From: Ciborinia camelliae
Taxonomy: Eukaryota; Ascomycota; Leotiomycetes; Helotiales; Sclerotiniaceae
Assembly: GCA_025890175.1 (NCBI GenBank)
Contig: JANPYM010000001.1
Location: 3,698,971 to 3,762,970 of the forward strand
Reading direction: 5' to 3'
DNA length: 64,000 nucleotides
A program made the position numbers and the translations under genes. Positions 10,581 through 22,516 of the stretch are shown here, piece after piece. The notes beneath the pieces were generated by a model that was not told the origin of the DNA, did not search any database, and saw only the letters and a list, made by a program, of their open reading frames with translations. Position 1 is the stretch's first letter; every line of letters starts with the position of its first letter.

Positions 10581-12495
10581 GAAAGGGGATGGGGATGTTT
10601 TTTGTTGTTGGATGGGGAGGGATGGGGAGGGATGGGGAGGGATGAGGAGGGATGAGGAAAGAGAGGAGGGAGAGGCGGATCTGCGAATTTATGTTTTGAG
10701 AAGGCGGGTAAGTACCTATTGAGAAGAAGGGAAGGGATTGAAAGGAGGGGAAGGGAAATGATTGAAAGGGAAAGGATAGAAAGGAGGGAGGGGAGAGGAG
10801 GGGAGAGCGAGAGCGAGAGGAGGAAGGAATATCTCTAAGAGATGTGGGTGCGGATGGGGATGGGGATGTGCGAGGAGAAAGGGGAAAGGGGAAAGGGATG
10901 AGATGGGGGAAGGGCCCCGGGGGGAAAGGGCAGAGCAGAATTGTTTGGATTGGGATTTGTGGGGGATTGGGATGGGATGGGAATGATATGGGATGATATG
11001 GGATGATATGGGATCGGATGGGAATAATGTTATAGATAATGGTTGGTTGGTGAGAGATGGAATATTGAAGGTGAAAGTTGAGTGGTTGTATGGATGAGAG
11101 TGATGTGATGTGATGTGAAGTGATGTAGTAGTGAATTGAGGGGGTTGGATGGGGCTAAGCGAGTCGATAGGTACATGTATACCTACAGTATGAAAGCCGA
11201 AGCAAGCAAAACTCCCAAACATCTCCTTGATATTTCTTCGGGTGATTGATTTTATATACCGAGTACAGTACGTACTGTACAGTATAAGTATAAAAAGGGT
11301 ACTGGACATGCATGTCAGAAACCGAAAGTGTTTCGGATGGATCGTTCAATTTGTTCTAGAAAATTCGTTCATTCATTGTGCTATACCTAGGTAGGTAGGT
11401 AGGTAGGTCCTGGCTGGTAGATACTGTACGCACCCGAGTCATACCTACCTAGTACCTACCGGTACATAGGTAATATGTAAGAGATTAATTCCACACCACC
11501 ATCATAATAATAATAATAATTGATGATACCGTAATGGAACCCCCGGTACGTGTGAAGGAAGATGGCTTCTTCACCCACGTCATTATTCCCCGTCGGAGTC
11601 AGAACTTAAATTTGGGTTGGTTTGGTTTGGTTGGGTATGGGTTGATGTGGTTTGGTTTGGTTTGGTTTGGTTTGGTTTCGTGAGAGATGGATGCATGCCA
11701 TGCATGCATGCACCGGTCACCCAAGTTCGGCATCTTTGGGTCCTGGACCGGAATTGTGACTGGAGACTGAAAATTGAAATTGACAGAAAGCCAAGTTAAG
11801 CTTATATTATTTATTTCGGGGCTCTACGGAATTATCTTTCCGGGTTGGTGTATTTGTGATTTGATTGTTTGGGTTGAGTACCTGTGTGGTGTACATGTCA
11901 TATCGTATATCTACCGTAGGACCTATCTAGGTACCTAGATTGCAGGTGGTAGTAGGTAGGTACATATGGGAATCCCGTCATTTCAGCCGATGCAGGTACC
12001 GCGACTTTCCCCTCTCCACAATCATAATTTCTATCGTTTGTACCGAGTACAGTAATAAGTACACTGCATTGCCATCAATGTACCACCTGCAGTACTTGGA
12101 AGAATCTCCAGCGATATGCTCATAAGAATGACCGACGAGTCACGGTCACCAGGCAGGCCATGTGTCTTTCAATTCGAATATCTATTACCTAGGTAGTAGT
12201 AGGTACCAACCTAGGCTCTTACGTAGCCCCATCTATTCCAGAAGGATTTATCATTTAAGGAATGTAAAAATAAGATGATATGAGACTTTGGAATGTCTCT
12301 CATCGAATATCTCTCGGAAAATGAATCTATAAATGATTTAGTCCAATGAATTTAGATTGGACTTTTTCTAATGAAGTTTATTTCTAATATGATATGATAT
12401 GAGTATGGAGGGTACTAATACCTAGTCAATGTCCCTCCTAATTTCTCCCATAATGAAAAGCTAATTTGGTTACAGGATTGTCTTTGCTAGGTAGG

Positions 12496-12528
12496 TTCTT
12501 TGGCGGTTCTTTGGCGGTTCTTTGGCGG
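12496..12528 (+). repeat. 11-bp tandem repeat, three copies
   Basis: The unit TTCTTTGGCGG is repeated three times exactly, then partly (TTCTCTG). It lies in intergenic DNA with no gene nearby. Confidence 0.85.
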
Positions 12529-13020
12529 TTCTCTGACTCCAGTCCCAATTTCCCAAGAATAACTTTGGATTGTTGGAAAAAATGACTTCAAATAATCTGC
12601 TGATTATCCCATCCCATCCCATGCTATCCCATGTCATGATTCAAGCCAAAAATATCTCCAAGCGGGGAGATTGACATGAGATTGGTCAAAGACTCAAAAG
12701 TGCTAGATAATATTTTGGTGGGTGAAGACTCGAGAAGAGTGTAGATTGGGTGACAGTAGGTATACCTCGTCCCGCGGTACCTGAATTATTGATACCTTAA
12801 ACCTAAGGCATTTAATATTACACTCCTCCCATCCCATCCCCATCGAAACCTGGAACTGGGACGTCCAAAACATTTTGGAGGAGCTTCAATTGCACACCCG
12901 CTCATTGATTCAATGTGAAATTGGCTTTTGATTCACAAATCACTACTGAATACCTCCTACTTACTAAACTAAACTCATTCATCATCCATCATCCATCATA
13001 TCTTGAGATCTCATCAATCG

Positions 13021-13056
13021 TCTCTCTCTCTCTCTCTCTCTCTCTCCCTCTCTCTC
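13021..13056 (+). repeat. CT microsatellite in the probable LRG1 leader or promoter
   Basis: A 36-base CT tract with one CCC interruption, about 1 kb upstream of the LRG1 start codon. CT-rich stretches are common near transcription starts in filamentous fungi, so it could be a core-promoter element; that role is inferred. Confidence 0.8.
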
Positions 13057-13310
13057 GAAATCTTCATCTTCGCATTGTCATTGTCTTTTCCAAAAATAAA
13101 ACAACAAATCAAAATCAATTAAATTAATATATCTTCATCCACCCACTCCCATCCATCTCTTTTACCTCCCAAAAAACTACACGCTCATTAATGTAAAATC
13201 GTTTTCTCTCACGGCTTGAATACCTACCTCTTTCTCTACCTCTACATCTTACCTCTCCATCAAGTTGTACCAAAATACTCAAATACCATACCTCCGCCGT
13301 ACCCTTCTAC

Positions 13311-13341
13311 TACCTACCTACCTACCTACCTACCTACCTAC
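13311..13341 (+). repeat. CTAC/CCTA microsatellite
   Basis: About seven copies of the tetramer CCTA on the + strand, upstream of the LRG1-like gene. It is the same CCTA/TAGG motif that recurs through most intergenic regions of this window. Confidence 0.8.
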
Positions 13342-14088
13342 GTAACTTATTTCAGTTCAGAACACAGCCTTCACTGCCCTTCACAAACTTCTCTTCAAAA
13401 ATCTTCACCATTTTACCATTTCATCATTCACCGATTCAATCGCTCGATTTTACTCCTTTACAATATTTTACTGCGAACCCTTGATTTTTTTCGAATTGGA
13501 TTCCTCCCTCCCCATTCACACCGCCAAATTTCCTCAATCATCACACCTACTTGTCCTTCGATATCTTCTCCACGCGAAAAACAATTAACTCACTCCTTAT
13601 CGAACAACGAGCCGGACTCAACAAACATACACACATACTTGGAGATCTAGACTTTCTCGTATTCAGTTAAAATATCACAGCTTGGAATTGGAAAATACGC
13701 GGGAGAAAAAGGAGAAAAAGAAAAGTCGCGAGGATATCATTTTTGGCTTCTTGCTTCTTCTCAAATCGATGGTTATTGTTTCACGTTCTGCAGGTGAATG
13801 TTCCTTGAACTTTGAGTCGCCAACACATGCGGAGGTCAATTGAGTGGAACCCTTGCGACTCGACAACGTCAGAATTTCAAGCAACTCTCCAAGAGAAGAT
13901 ACGAACGATTTGCAGATAAGGTCGAAGACGATTATCTACCTACCATCAACGATTCCATTTTCATCATTCACGCTGGCTACCGCGATTCGAAGTGCTCGAT
14001 TCAAAGCATTACTTCAAAATTACAATATAATAGGGGGTTTGAACAAGGTCTGGAGATAGTTGTGGGTAATACCGTTGATCATTAAATA

Positions 14089-17000
14089 ATGGGTCCTCAA
14101 TCAGAGGCAGACCCCTATGCCGAAGGCGAAAATTATGATCCTCCACATTCCGATGATGGGGGAAGACATACAACTGAGAGGGATATCACAATGCAAGATC
14201 AACATCTGCCGAGGCCTAATGGCCCAGATAGAAGGATGAACGCATCTCCTGCAAACAGTATGAGTGGTAGAGAAGGACCTCCTAGGGAGGGAAATCGCAG
14301 GCCAAGTAATGAGCGCACACGATCACGAACGCGAACTGGGAGGACGGGAAGTGGAAGCTTGAGATTGTGTAAGAAGTGCGGTGAACCTTTGACGGGTCAA
14401 TTCGTACGTGCGCTTGGTGGTACATTCCATTTGGATTGTTTTAGATGTCGAGTAGGTTTATTCCCGTCTTTTATCATCTCACTTGCTCAGTTTCTGATCT
14501 CTGAATTTTATAGGACTGTGGTCAAATAGTTGCATCGAAGTTCTTTCCGGTAGACGAAGAGAATGGCGAAGGGCAATACCCGCTCTGCGAGACTGATTAC
14601 TTCCGACGTTTGGATCTGATATGTCACCAATGTAATGGGGCACTTCGAGGATCATACATCACAGCACTTGAGCGCAAGTACCATATAGACCATTTTACCT
14701 GTTCAGTGTGTCCAACAGTATTCGGCGCGCAAGATAGTTATTACGAGCATGATGGACAGGTTTACTGCCATTATCACTATTCGACACGGTTTGCGCAACG
14801 ATGCAATGGATGTCAAACAGCAATATTAAAACAATTCGTCGAGATATTTCGAAATGGGCAGAATCAGCATTGGCATCCTGAATGTTATATGATCCATAAG
14901 TTCTGGAATGTCAGGTTGGCATCTGCGCAGGATGTTCCAGAAGTTCAAGAGGAACTGGAAGATACAACGGATGAGGAAGGTCGAAATACTGTGCGAATAG
15001 AGGAGGAGAAAATGGAAGAAAAAGTCTTCAAGATTTGGAGTGTACTATCGACGTTCGAAGAGTCCTCGGCGGCTTGTATATCAGACATGCTTCTACATGT
15101 GAGCAACGGTGCATACATGGATGGTGTGATGGTGGCAAAGAAGTTCATATGGCATGTTGATATCCTTTTCTCTTCTGCGGACAAGCTGGATAGCATAATG
15201 ATGAGGGAAGGTTCAAAGGGTGAGTATTTCCATCTTAATTCTCAAAGGGTTTGCTAATTTTGTTAGGCCTTTCATATTCGCGCGAAGCAAAGTTATTATG
15301 CAAGAAAATTGTAGCATTCTTCTCACTCCTGTCCAAGACTCAGGAGACAGGAGTTCGGAAACTTGGCGTTACACAAGAACTTCTCGCATTGGTAACAGGT
15401 TTGGCTCACTACCTGAAATTATTGATTCGTATTTGTCTTCAGGGGGCATTAAAGGTTGAACGAGACCAAAAGGATCCAGAAGGCCTTCACCAATTTCTTG
15501 ACGACCTGGATGATATGGATGCAATCAAGAATGATGATAGATCCTTAGAAGCTACCACAGGAACACCTGGACTTTCGGCACCAAATTCGGATTCGTGCAT
15601 TAAATGTCAAAAGCCAATCGAGGATGAATGTGCTCGATTCCAAGAAAGGAGATGTCATTTGACATGCCTGCAATGCCCAAATTGTGAGCGAGATCTTGCT
15701 CAGAACCTCGAAGACATCAGGTTTAATGATATAGAGCAACGGGTATACTGTAGTAATTGTCAAAGTCAGGCTATGAATGTGGTATCAGGATTCGTGCGAG
15801 TGACTAGGTTACAACAGTATGTGTTCCTCTTGAGGGTTGCTCTAGCTCGATTGCTCGAAATATTACGGACCAAGGGTACTCTTCCACACACTTCGGATGA
15901 CCCCAACCTGAATGGTTATAATTCGAGTGAGGGTCACAAAGTGCCTTCTGATGATGACCCTCCTATGTTGAAGGCTGAGGCACGTTCAAAATCATTCGGA
16001 GGCCCCGTCGACGAAAACCCGCGTGAGTCATCCTACGAGAATACCTTGAATGACGTAAGGCGCCTACGAAGTACCCGAATGGACAAGCATCTGTCTTCTA
16101 CCATTAAGAAAGCGAGAACATCTCGGATAATGGATGGTGTTGACGGCAAGAGACCAGGTTCTGCCGGGGCTGACGGATCAGATTCGAGGAACAACGAATT
16201 TCAAGTAGTGGAGGATCACGATGGGAATGGCGAATCGAGAACAGAATTAATGTTTGGACATCAGGACGCTCTTACCCTGGATGATATTCCTAGAATAGTG
16301 GCTGCTGAACAAGCAAAGGAACAAAGACCGAATGCATACAAACATGCCCGGCATGAACTTTTTCGGATGTCTATTACCGAGCCTAAGCTCATCAACGGCC
16401 ATCAAAGAACTTTCTCAGCTGGGAATGACCTGGACGCACAAACACAACGTCAGCAACAGCGAGCTCCTGGGAAGAAATACTTCTCGGAGTTATCTGCTTT
16501 GGAATACTTCATCGTACGTCACGTTGCAGTCATCGCCATGCAACCCATGCTGGAAGGACATTTCACGATGGAAGAACTTCTTAACTTAATCGAGACTAGA
16601 AAACCTACTTTCTGGGGTAAGATGGGCAAAGCTTTCAAGAATGATGGGAAGAAGACAAATGTTAAGAAGAAGGGTGTCTTTGGGATACCACTTGATGTTA
16701 TCGTCGAGAAGGATGGTGCTGAATCGACAGACGGTGTTGGCCCTGGAGCTCTCAAGATTCCTGCTATCGTCGATGATGCGATCGCTGCAATGAGAAAGAT
16801 GGATCTCTCAGTTGAGGGTGTCTTCAGAAAGAATGGTAATATCAGAAAACTGAATGAAACAGTCAAGGAGATCGATCAAGGGGGATGCGATGCTGTAGAC
16901 TTAAGTCGGCAAACTGTCGTACAAGTCGCGGCACTACTCAAGAAATATCTTCGAGATTTGCCTGATCCATTATTAACCTTTAAACTCCACAACTTATTCA

Positions 17001-17879
17001 TCGCTTCGCAAAAGATAGCAGATGAAGATAAAAGGCGTCGAGTATTACATCTAACATGTTGTTTACTTCCAAAGGTACACAGAGACTGCTTGGAAATTCT
17101 TTGCTCTTTCTTCAACTGGGTAGCATCATTCCATCAAATTGATGAAGAATCGGGATCCAAGATGGATACTCACAATCTTGCCACGGTTATCGCACCGAAC
17201 ATCATATACACGAACGCTAAATCTCCTGTTGATGATAACTTCCTCGCAATTGAGGTAGTTCACACACTTATTGAGTGTAATGAACAAATGTGTGAAGTAA
17301 GCTGTCCCAATTTCCCATTGATTTCACATATGACTAACAACATGAAAGGTACCGGAAGATCTACAATCAATACTCAACGACCCTATCCTCTTCAACAACA
17401 CATCCGACATAACCACCAAAGAAATCCTCAAACGCTATGGCGACATCAGCGCCAGTGGTGGCGTCCGTCACCAAGTAGAAACCACCGAAGCTTCAGGTCA
17501 CAGAGATGGTAGTGGTCGTCCTCTAGCACCAGTCGTCACCAGAGTAGATGTCGACCCTGCTCATCCAGCTTGGCAAAAGGAAAGCAGCGTAAGGCATGTA
17601 CAAGATACTCCTACAATTCTTCAGTCAGGATATAATCAGAATACACCACCCAGTCAACAGTGGCAAGGGGGTGAAGGCACGGAATTACAGCATCCGGCAG
17701 CGGTGTACAGGGAACAACAAAATAGAACGCCGGATAATGGGCATGGGCATGGGCATTCGGAGAGAGGCCCTGGGGGTGACAGGGATAGGGAGAGAGATCG
17801 GAGGGAATATAGAAATAGTGGGTGGGGACCCGGGAGACCACCTCAGAATGGAGGGGTAGGGGTTACGGGTGCGGGATAA
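14089..17879 (+). CDS. LRG1: LIM-domain Rho GTPase-activating protein, Lrg1 type
   Basis: A 1209-residue protein from exons 14089..14451, 14514..15219, 15267..17296 and 17349..17879; all four junctions preserve frame, and the second and third introns carry CTAAC/GCTAAT-type branch sites. It stimulates GTP hydrolysis on Rho1-type GTPases, tuning glucan synthase and the cell-integrity pathway and helping polarised growth (family knowledge). A Ser/Arg-rich N-terminus leads into LIM1 (94 to about 152), LIM2 (158 to about 211), an incomplete third LIM (218 to about 249) and, after a helical region, another LIM at 467-521 starting CIKCQKP. The RhoGAP domain spans about 828-1030 with the arginine finger in GVFRKNGN (Arg877) and a KKYLRDLPDPLL motif. 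The tail is Gly/Arg/His-rich. Domain order and length match fungal Lrg1. It is convergent with SEH1. Confidence 0.94.
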
Positions 17880-18571
17880 AATCAGGAGGCAGGCGCGAGG
17901 GATTGTCAAATATGAGAGAATTGCATGGGTGGTGCGGATTGAAAGAAGCGAGAAGATGTGATGTTAATGGATTATTTAATTGGGATATGCATATCTTGAT
18001 TAGAGATAAATTAAGCGCCGAGCAGCAAGCTGGAGGATGATGATATCCAAATTATACAATAATGATGCATTATGTTATGTTCATTGGATCTTTCTGTGGT
18101 GCTTTGAATAGATAGGTTCGTTGATCTGGACTGGACATGTATAGGTCTTCTTGTAGGTATATAGGCAACTACTACCTATATGTATTTGCATTTGCATGCA
18201 TGGGTTAGGATGGTCAAAGTCGATATTATTTAAATTACAAAAGCGCAAAAAAACATCCTAATCTTTATGTATACCCTTCCCCCGCACGTCTTATCATAAA
18301 CGCCCAGGCCGCATTCCCTCATGCTTAACTTAACGCCTTGGATCCCATGCCGCCCAAACATACCATGACGATCTTCTCGTCGAATCATTTCCCTAGACTC
18401 CTTTGATACCCCAAGTCCAAGTCCAAGTGGAAGTTTTTTTTTTGGTGGGGGGAGGGATTTCTGTATATCCCGAGTATTATGTCTCTCGCGGTTGGTTGAG
18501 GTTGAATGATTGGTTGACATATCATGATTGTCGCCATGATCATCACATCATCATCATCATCATCATCATCA
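17880..18571. other. Convergent intergenic region between LRG1-like and SEH1
   Basis: This contains the two 3' ends. An ATC trinucleotide run at about 18544-18574 runs into the SEH1 stop region. I see no other gene. Confidence 0.7.
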
Positions 18572-19825
18572 TCAAGCCCTATTCATCGCCAATTCGGCAC
18601 TCTTACTCCACAAGCCCGTCGGTTCCCTCCTCCACATCATCAATTTCCCATCGTCGCCCGTCGAGCCCAGTAATTGTCCATCGGCGTCAAATTCCACCTT
18701 CCACACGGGCGCTCGATCGGCTTCTAATCGGGAGATTTCCTTCGACGCGTGGATGACCGATCCATCTCTCCCTTGCGCTTCTTGCTGTCGACTTCGATTG
18801 GGTCTTTGGCCTGCGAGCCCTGCGCCGATCCCCGAAGGGATATTCTTGGCTCCATTTTCCATCGTCAGCGCCGTCGAGTTCGGCACGATGATTTTCTCCG
18901 GCACGCGCTCGAAATCGCCGCGGCTACCCCCGAGCCCCTCCCCTTTCCCCGCAACCACCTTGAAGACCCTCACCACCCCATCCTTACACGCCGTGGCCAC
19001 CTCATCCCACCCCCTAATGTTTCCCGGCGCCCACGCCACGTCCCTCACCAGGCCCCGATGCCCCCTCAGCTCGGCCGCCAGGTAAAGTTCCTTCGTGCTC
19101 GCATTGCCCAGACTCACCGTGTGCGAGATCTCCCTCGTGCGCCAGATACTCGCTTTATTCATACTGGCGACCACCAGCCCCAACGCATCCCTCGGGACCC
19201 CTTCCCTAATCGCCCGGTAGCACGGTTCCAGATTCGGATCGAAAAAAACCTTGAAGCTAACCTCCTCGCCTCGCGCCGGCTTCTCGCACACATTGACTCG
19301 ATCGAGTTCGGTCCACGACGTCATGTTTTCCGGCTCCTCGTTCTCGTACACGATCAGCTGCGCGTCGCGGTCCAGTAACGCTATATACGTATGTCGACTC
19401 TCGGCATTATGCTTGATGGAAAAACTCAGGAAGGACGCGCGCGTATGGCTCCTCGTTTCCCACACCGGTCGATTGTTATGCGCATTAAACCGGCGACCCT
19501 TATTAGGCGCGAGCGTGGGGTCCTCGACCCAGAGTTTAAAGCGTCCGTCGGTGCCGATCGACGCGATGAGATTCGGATGGATGGTAGGCGGCAGCCATTG
19601 TAATTCGCGGACCTCGCCGCCATTGTGCGCACCCCATGTATCGCAGAGATTCCACGAGCCATCGCGATGGCGGTTGAATACTTTGATCTTGCCATCCGCG
19701 GAGCCCGTCGCGAAGCGTGTGCCGTAGGTGTTGAAGGCGCTGGCTTCGACGATGTCCCGGTGCGTGGTGGGGAGGAGGGTGAATCCTTCTTGGGGTGGTG
19801 GCGTGGCTTCTCTGCTGGGAGTCAT
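18572..19825 (-). CDS. SEH1: Nucleoporin Seh1, WD40 protein
   Basis: A 417-residue single-exon gene encoding the small beta-propeller subunit shared by the Nup84/Nup107 Y-complex of the nuclear pore and the SEA/GATOR2 complex that regulates TORC1 at the vacuole. The start HRDIVEASAFNTYGTRFATGS is an Seh1 hallmark. WD-type repeats recur: GSADGKIKVFN (blade 1), SIGTDGRFKLW, a middle blade around YIALLDRDAQLIVYE, GHRGLVRDVAWAPG with ATACKDGVVRVFK, and a final VWKVEFDADGQLLGSTGDDGKLMMW. A Gly/Ala/Asn-rich insertion (about 315-360) separates the last two blades. The reverse strand has long GC-rich shadow ORFs. Confidence 0.94.
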   Translation of the reverse strand: MTPSREATPPPQEGFTLLPTTHRDIVEASAFNTYGTRFATGSADGKIKVFNRHRDGSWNLCDTWGAHNGGEVRELQWLPPTIHPNLIASIGTDGRFKLWVEDPTLAPNKGRRFNAHNNRPVWETRSHTRASFLSFSIKHNAESRHTYIALLDRDAQLIVYENEEPENMTSWTELDRVNVCEKPARGEEVSFKVFFDPNLEPCYRAIREGVPRDALGLVVASMNKASIWRTREISHTVSLGNASTKELYLAAELRGHRGLVRDVAWAPGNIRGWDEVATACKDGVVRVFKVVAGKGEGLGGSRGDFERVPEKIIVPNSTALTMENGAKNIPSGIGAGLAGQRPNRSRQQEAQGRDGSVIHASKEISRLEADRAPVWKVEFDADGQLLGSTGDDGKLMMWRREPTGLWSKSAELAMNRA

Positions 19826-20446
19826 GGTGGAGGTGTGTGTGGGATGTCAAGTTGAAGGCTGAGATGTTATGGAGGTGGATAGCTAGCCTTGTATGCACGG
19901 ACCACTATTGTTTGAATAAGGCTGCTTTGCTAGCAAACGTCTATACAGAACCTATACAAATAATAGGTAGATAGTATGAGGTGATTCTGATTTCTTTCAA
20001 TACATTTCAAAGTCTCTCATGGGTTAGATGCTAGCTGGCAGTTTGTTGGATCAGCTTATAGAAACAGTTTACAGAGATATATTCAACGTTCCTGAGTGAA
20101 TAACTTTGGGGTATTATGCATTTTCGAGACAAGTGAAGGATACAAGTCCAAAGAAAGAAGAGACTTTGAACTTTTCCATTTCCAGAACTCGTGTCCCCAA
20201 GCAAGCAAGCTCAATTCAATTCCAATTTTCATCATAAAGTTGTCCATTTCATTCTTCTCAAGAGTCCACTCATTATCTTAAACATCAATATCACTCGCTA
20301 ATCGGACCCCATAAACTCCCACTCCTCCGCTCCCGCGTGCGTATTCAATCAATCCCATCCCATCCCATCCCATTCCTATTCCAATAATCAATCACCCACG
20401 GATATCCATATGCCCAGTAATCATAAAACCCCTATCCCACGCATAA
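19826..20446. other. Intergenic region upstream of SEH1
   Basis: About 620 bp containing the SEH1 promoter and the RBR gene 3' end, with a CCATC run at about 20353-20372. No gene seen. Confidence 0.65.
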
Positions 20447-22516
20447 TCATTCAATAACAACCTCAACCATAGTATCAAGTATTTGCTCGCCATTTAGTAA
20501 ATGCCATCGCCACCACGCATCCCCCTCCCACCAAGTAATATCACGCCCCTTTTTCCATTTCTGCTCCAAGACCTTTCGGATCTTTTCGTCACCACCTATT
20601 CCCCCACCATCCTTTTCCATCCATTCTCTTTCCGCCTTTTCTTTAGCTTTCTTGACCACAACCTCGTCGTCCTCACATCGATATAAATCGCATTTGGAGC
20701 ACTCCGTACAACGTCTCCCACCATTTGGTCGGAAATGCTCACAGAAATGTCGATATCCTTCTCCAGACCCAATATCCTTGCGACAAACATAACACATTTG
20801 ATATCCGCAAACACATGTTAATTTGTTGCAACCCGAAGACTTCACAAATGATGTGTTGCAACGCGGACAGGTACGTTTAATCGCCAAGGACATTGCGAGC
20901 TCGACCTGCGTTCTCAAAGCAAGTAAGGAAGACTCGTGACAGATATGGATATCGTTCCATGCTTTCGAGCATGAAATACAAGAAGATCTCCCACACCGTT
21001 GGTTTTGACAAACAAATTTGAGACCATGTTGCTTTCTACGCAAACGAATAATAGATTCCTTGAATTGTTCGACTGCGTAGTCACCAAATGTTCGTTTTGA
21101 GGGGAGGCATAAAAATAAGAAAGAGAAAAGGATGCAAAAGGGTACAAGAAAGGGTATCATGCCAACGCCCAAAACCGAAATTAAAATAGTATAGATGGAA
21201 GATGGGCCAAGTCTTTTCAAACGCCAAGATTGCTGGGACTCTGGAAGATATATCTCATCAATCTCTGCATAATTGCAGAATGGGCAGCGTATAAGTGGAA
21301 GTCCAGTTTTCAGGAGACTGTCTTCGATTAGACGTTCGTCAAGTTTCCGTAGAATCTCCTCGCCTTTATCCTCTAGGAAAGCTCGTCGAACCTGCTCCTG
21401 TGGGATGCACCCTTTGCATTCGTCCGACATGGCCGCGAGGCACCTTAGCGTTCCACCGTTGAGATCGATGTTCCTTTGCCATCCTTGTCCAAAAATAGCT
21501 TCATTACCTGCATGCCTGATACACTGAAAGCAAATAAAATGGCCTCCCATATCACATGCAGAAAGCTCCTCAAATGCGTATGCAGTATAACAACATTCAC
21601 AATCGTGCAAGGCTTCCTGTTCTTCTGCCTCATGGTTGTTTATTTCAAGTGCCAGAGCATGATCTTTCTCCTCTCGTTCCAACAATGCCCGTTCCTGCAA
21701 TGGTATAATTAGAGAATCAAATAGTTCTTTATCCAATTCCGGCGATCCCGTAGTCTTGATCGTTGGTATTATAGATCCTTGCCCGGTTGACTGCCAAACC
21801 ACAAGAGGGTGATGCCCCGCTTCCACCGCCGTAAGAGGTTTACGACGAGAGAAGAATGATGATATAGAAAACCGCCACGACTTCGAAGATAAATCGACAA
21901 GTGTGGGTCGAGCCAATGTATACGAATGGTTGCGTTCCGCCAGTACCGCATTGATTGTTGACCGCGGCAGACCCTTAAATTCATGATATGCCACTGTCTT
22001 TACAGCTTTCTTGTATCCTTCGGTCCTAAAATTCTCTTCAACAGGCACGTGCCCCTTCAATTCCTGTTGATTTGCCCCATTTCCATTACTCGCAGCCGTC
22101 TCTTTCTCCTTCGACGCGACCCTATATCGTCCCCGCACATATTTCATCTTATGCTTAAGTAAAGCTTCTGTCACGACAGCCAATCTAGATTCTTCGTCGA
22201 AGCTCGAGAGCATCTCGCGGAATACCTCGACTTGAACATCGGGGAAGATAGCCGCAAGCGCTTCAAGGCTATGGTTCAACTCGCGAAGTTCGGGTATTTC
22301 GGCATCTAGGGGTGGGAGGTTTTCCTTCGCTCGGATATATGGACTTCCCGCCGGATCCGTAATCGAAGATGTCGCCGTCGCTTTCGGCGGCGTACTCTTG
22401 CCTCTGTCGTGAGAAGTTGACGCGATTTGTTGTGATGTTGAATCTTGGGCGGCTGTGGCTGAGGGATGAGAAGGGATTTGGTTGGTTGATTTGAGAATCC
22501 CCGAGAACACCATCAT
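20447..22516 (-). CDS. CUE-RING-IBR-RING (RBR) E3 ubiquitin ligase with a membrane hairpin, RNF216-like
   Basis: A 689-residue single-exon protein. A CUE-like ubiquitin-binding helix bundle lies at about 80-122 (LEALAAIFPDVQVEVFREML). RING1 starts at Cys307 (CECCYTAYAFEELSAC, GGHFICFQC). A Cys pair of the IBR is at CPFCNYAE (411-414). A strongly hydrophobic stretch at about 437-471 then follows, before more IBR cysteines (CQNQRCGRSSCISC, 503-516). RING2 starts at Cys550 (CPRCNTSFVKSSGCNKLTC); Cys568 is the expected thioester-forming cysteine. Such ligases take ubiquitin from an E2 onto this cysteine before the substrate. The arrangement resembles RNF216/TRIAD3, but the membrane segments inside the RBR module are unusual and suggest ER or other membrane anchoring. 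The substrate is unknown. The Met at residue 2 is an equally plausible start. Confidence 0.9.
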   Translation of the reverse strand: MMVFSGILKSTNQIPSHPSATAAQDSTSQQIASTSHDRGKSTPPKATATSSITDPAGSPYIRAKENLPPLDAEIPELRELNHSLEALAAIFPDVQVEVFREMLSSFDEESRLAVVTEALLKHKMKYVRGRYRVASKEKETAASNGNGANQQELKGHVPVEENFRTEGYKKAVKTVAYHEFKGLPRSTINAVLAERNHSYTLARPTLVDLSSKSWRFSISSFFSRRKPLTAVEAGHHPLVVWQSTGQGSIIPTIKTTGSPELDKELFDSLIIPLQERALLEREEKDHALALEINNHEAEEQEALHDCECCYTAYAFEELSACDMGGHFICFQCIRHAGNEAIFGQGWQRNIDLNGGTLRCLAAMSDECKGCIPQEQVRRAFLEDKGEEILRKLDERLIEDSLLKTGLPLIRCPFCNYAEIDEIYLPESQQSWRLKRLGPSSIYTILISVLGVGMIPFLVPFCILFSFLFLCLPSKRTFGDYAVEQFKESIIRLRRKQHGLKFVCQNQRCGRSSCISCSKAWNDIHICHESSLLALRTQVELAMSLAIKRTCPRCNTSFVKSSGCNKLTCVCGYQMCYVCRKDIGSGEGYRHFCEHFRPNGGRRCTECSKCDLYRCEDDEVVVKKAKEKAEREWMEKDGGGIGGDEKIRKVLEQKWKKGRDITWWEGDAWWRWHLLNGEQILDTMVEVVIE

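Larger units (their letters stand above)
9654..14088. other. Gene-free, microsatellite-rich intergenic block
   Basis: About 4.4 kb without a supportable gene. It carries a sequencing gap, many short G-rich and C-rich tandem arrays (GGGGAT about 10530-10560, GGGAGGGATG about 10616-10660, GATATGG about 10975-11015, GGTTT about 11615-11680), CCTAGG motifs and a CT tract. The last several hundred bases are pyrimidine-rich and probably form the promoter and leader of the LRG1-like gene. Confidence 0.7.

Noticed and set aside
18749..19378. 209-codon ORF antisense to SEH1
   Set aside because: It mirrors the GC-rich SEH1 codons; no recognisable protein, so a shadow.
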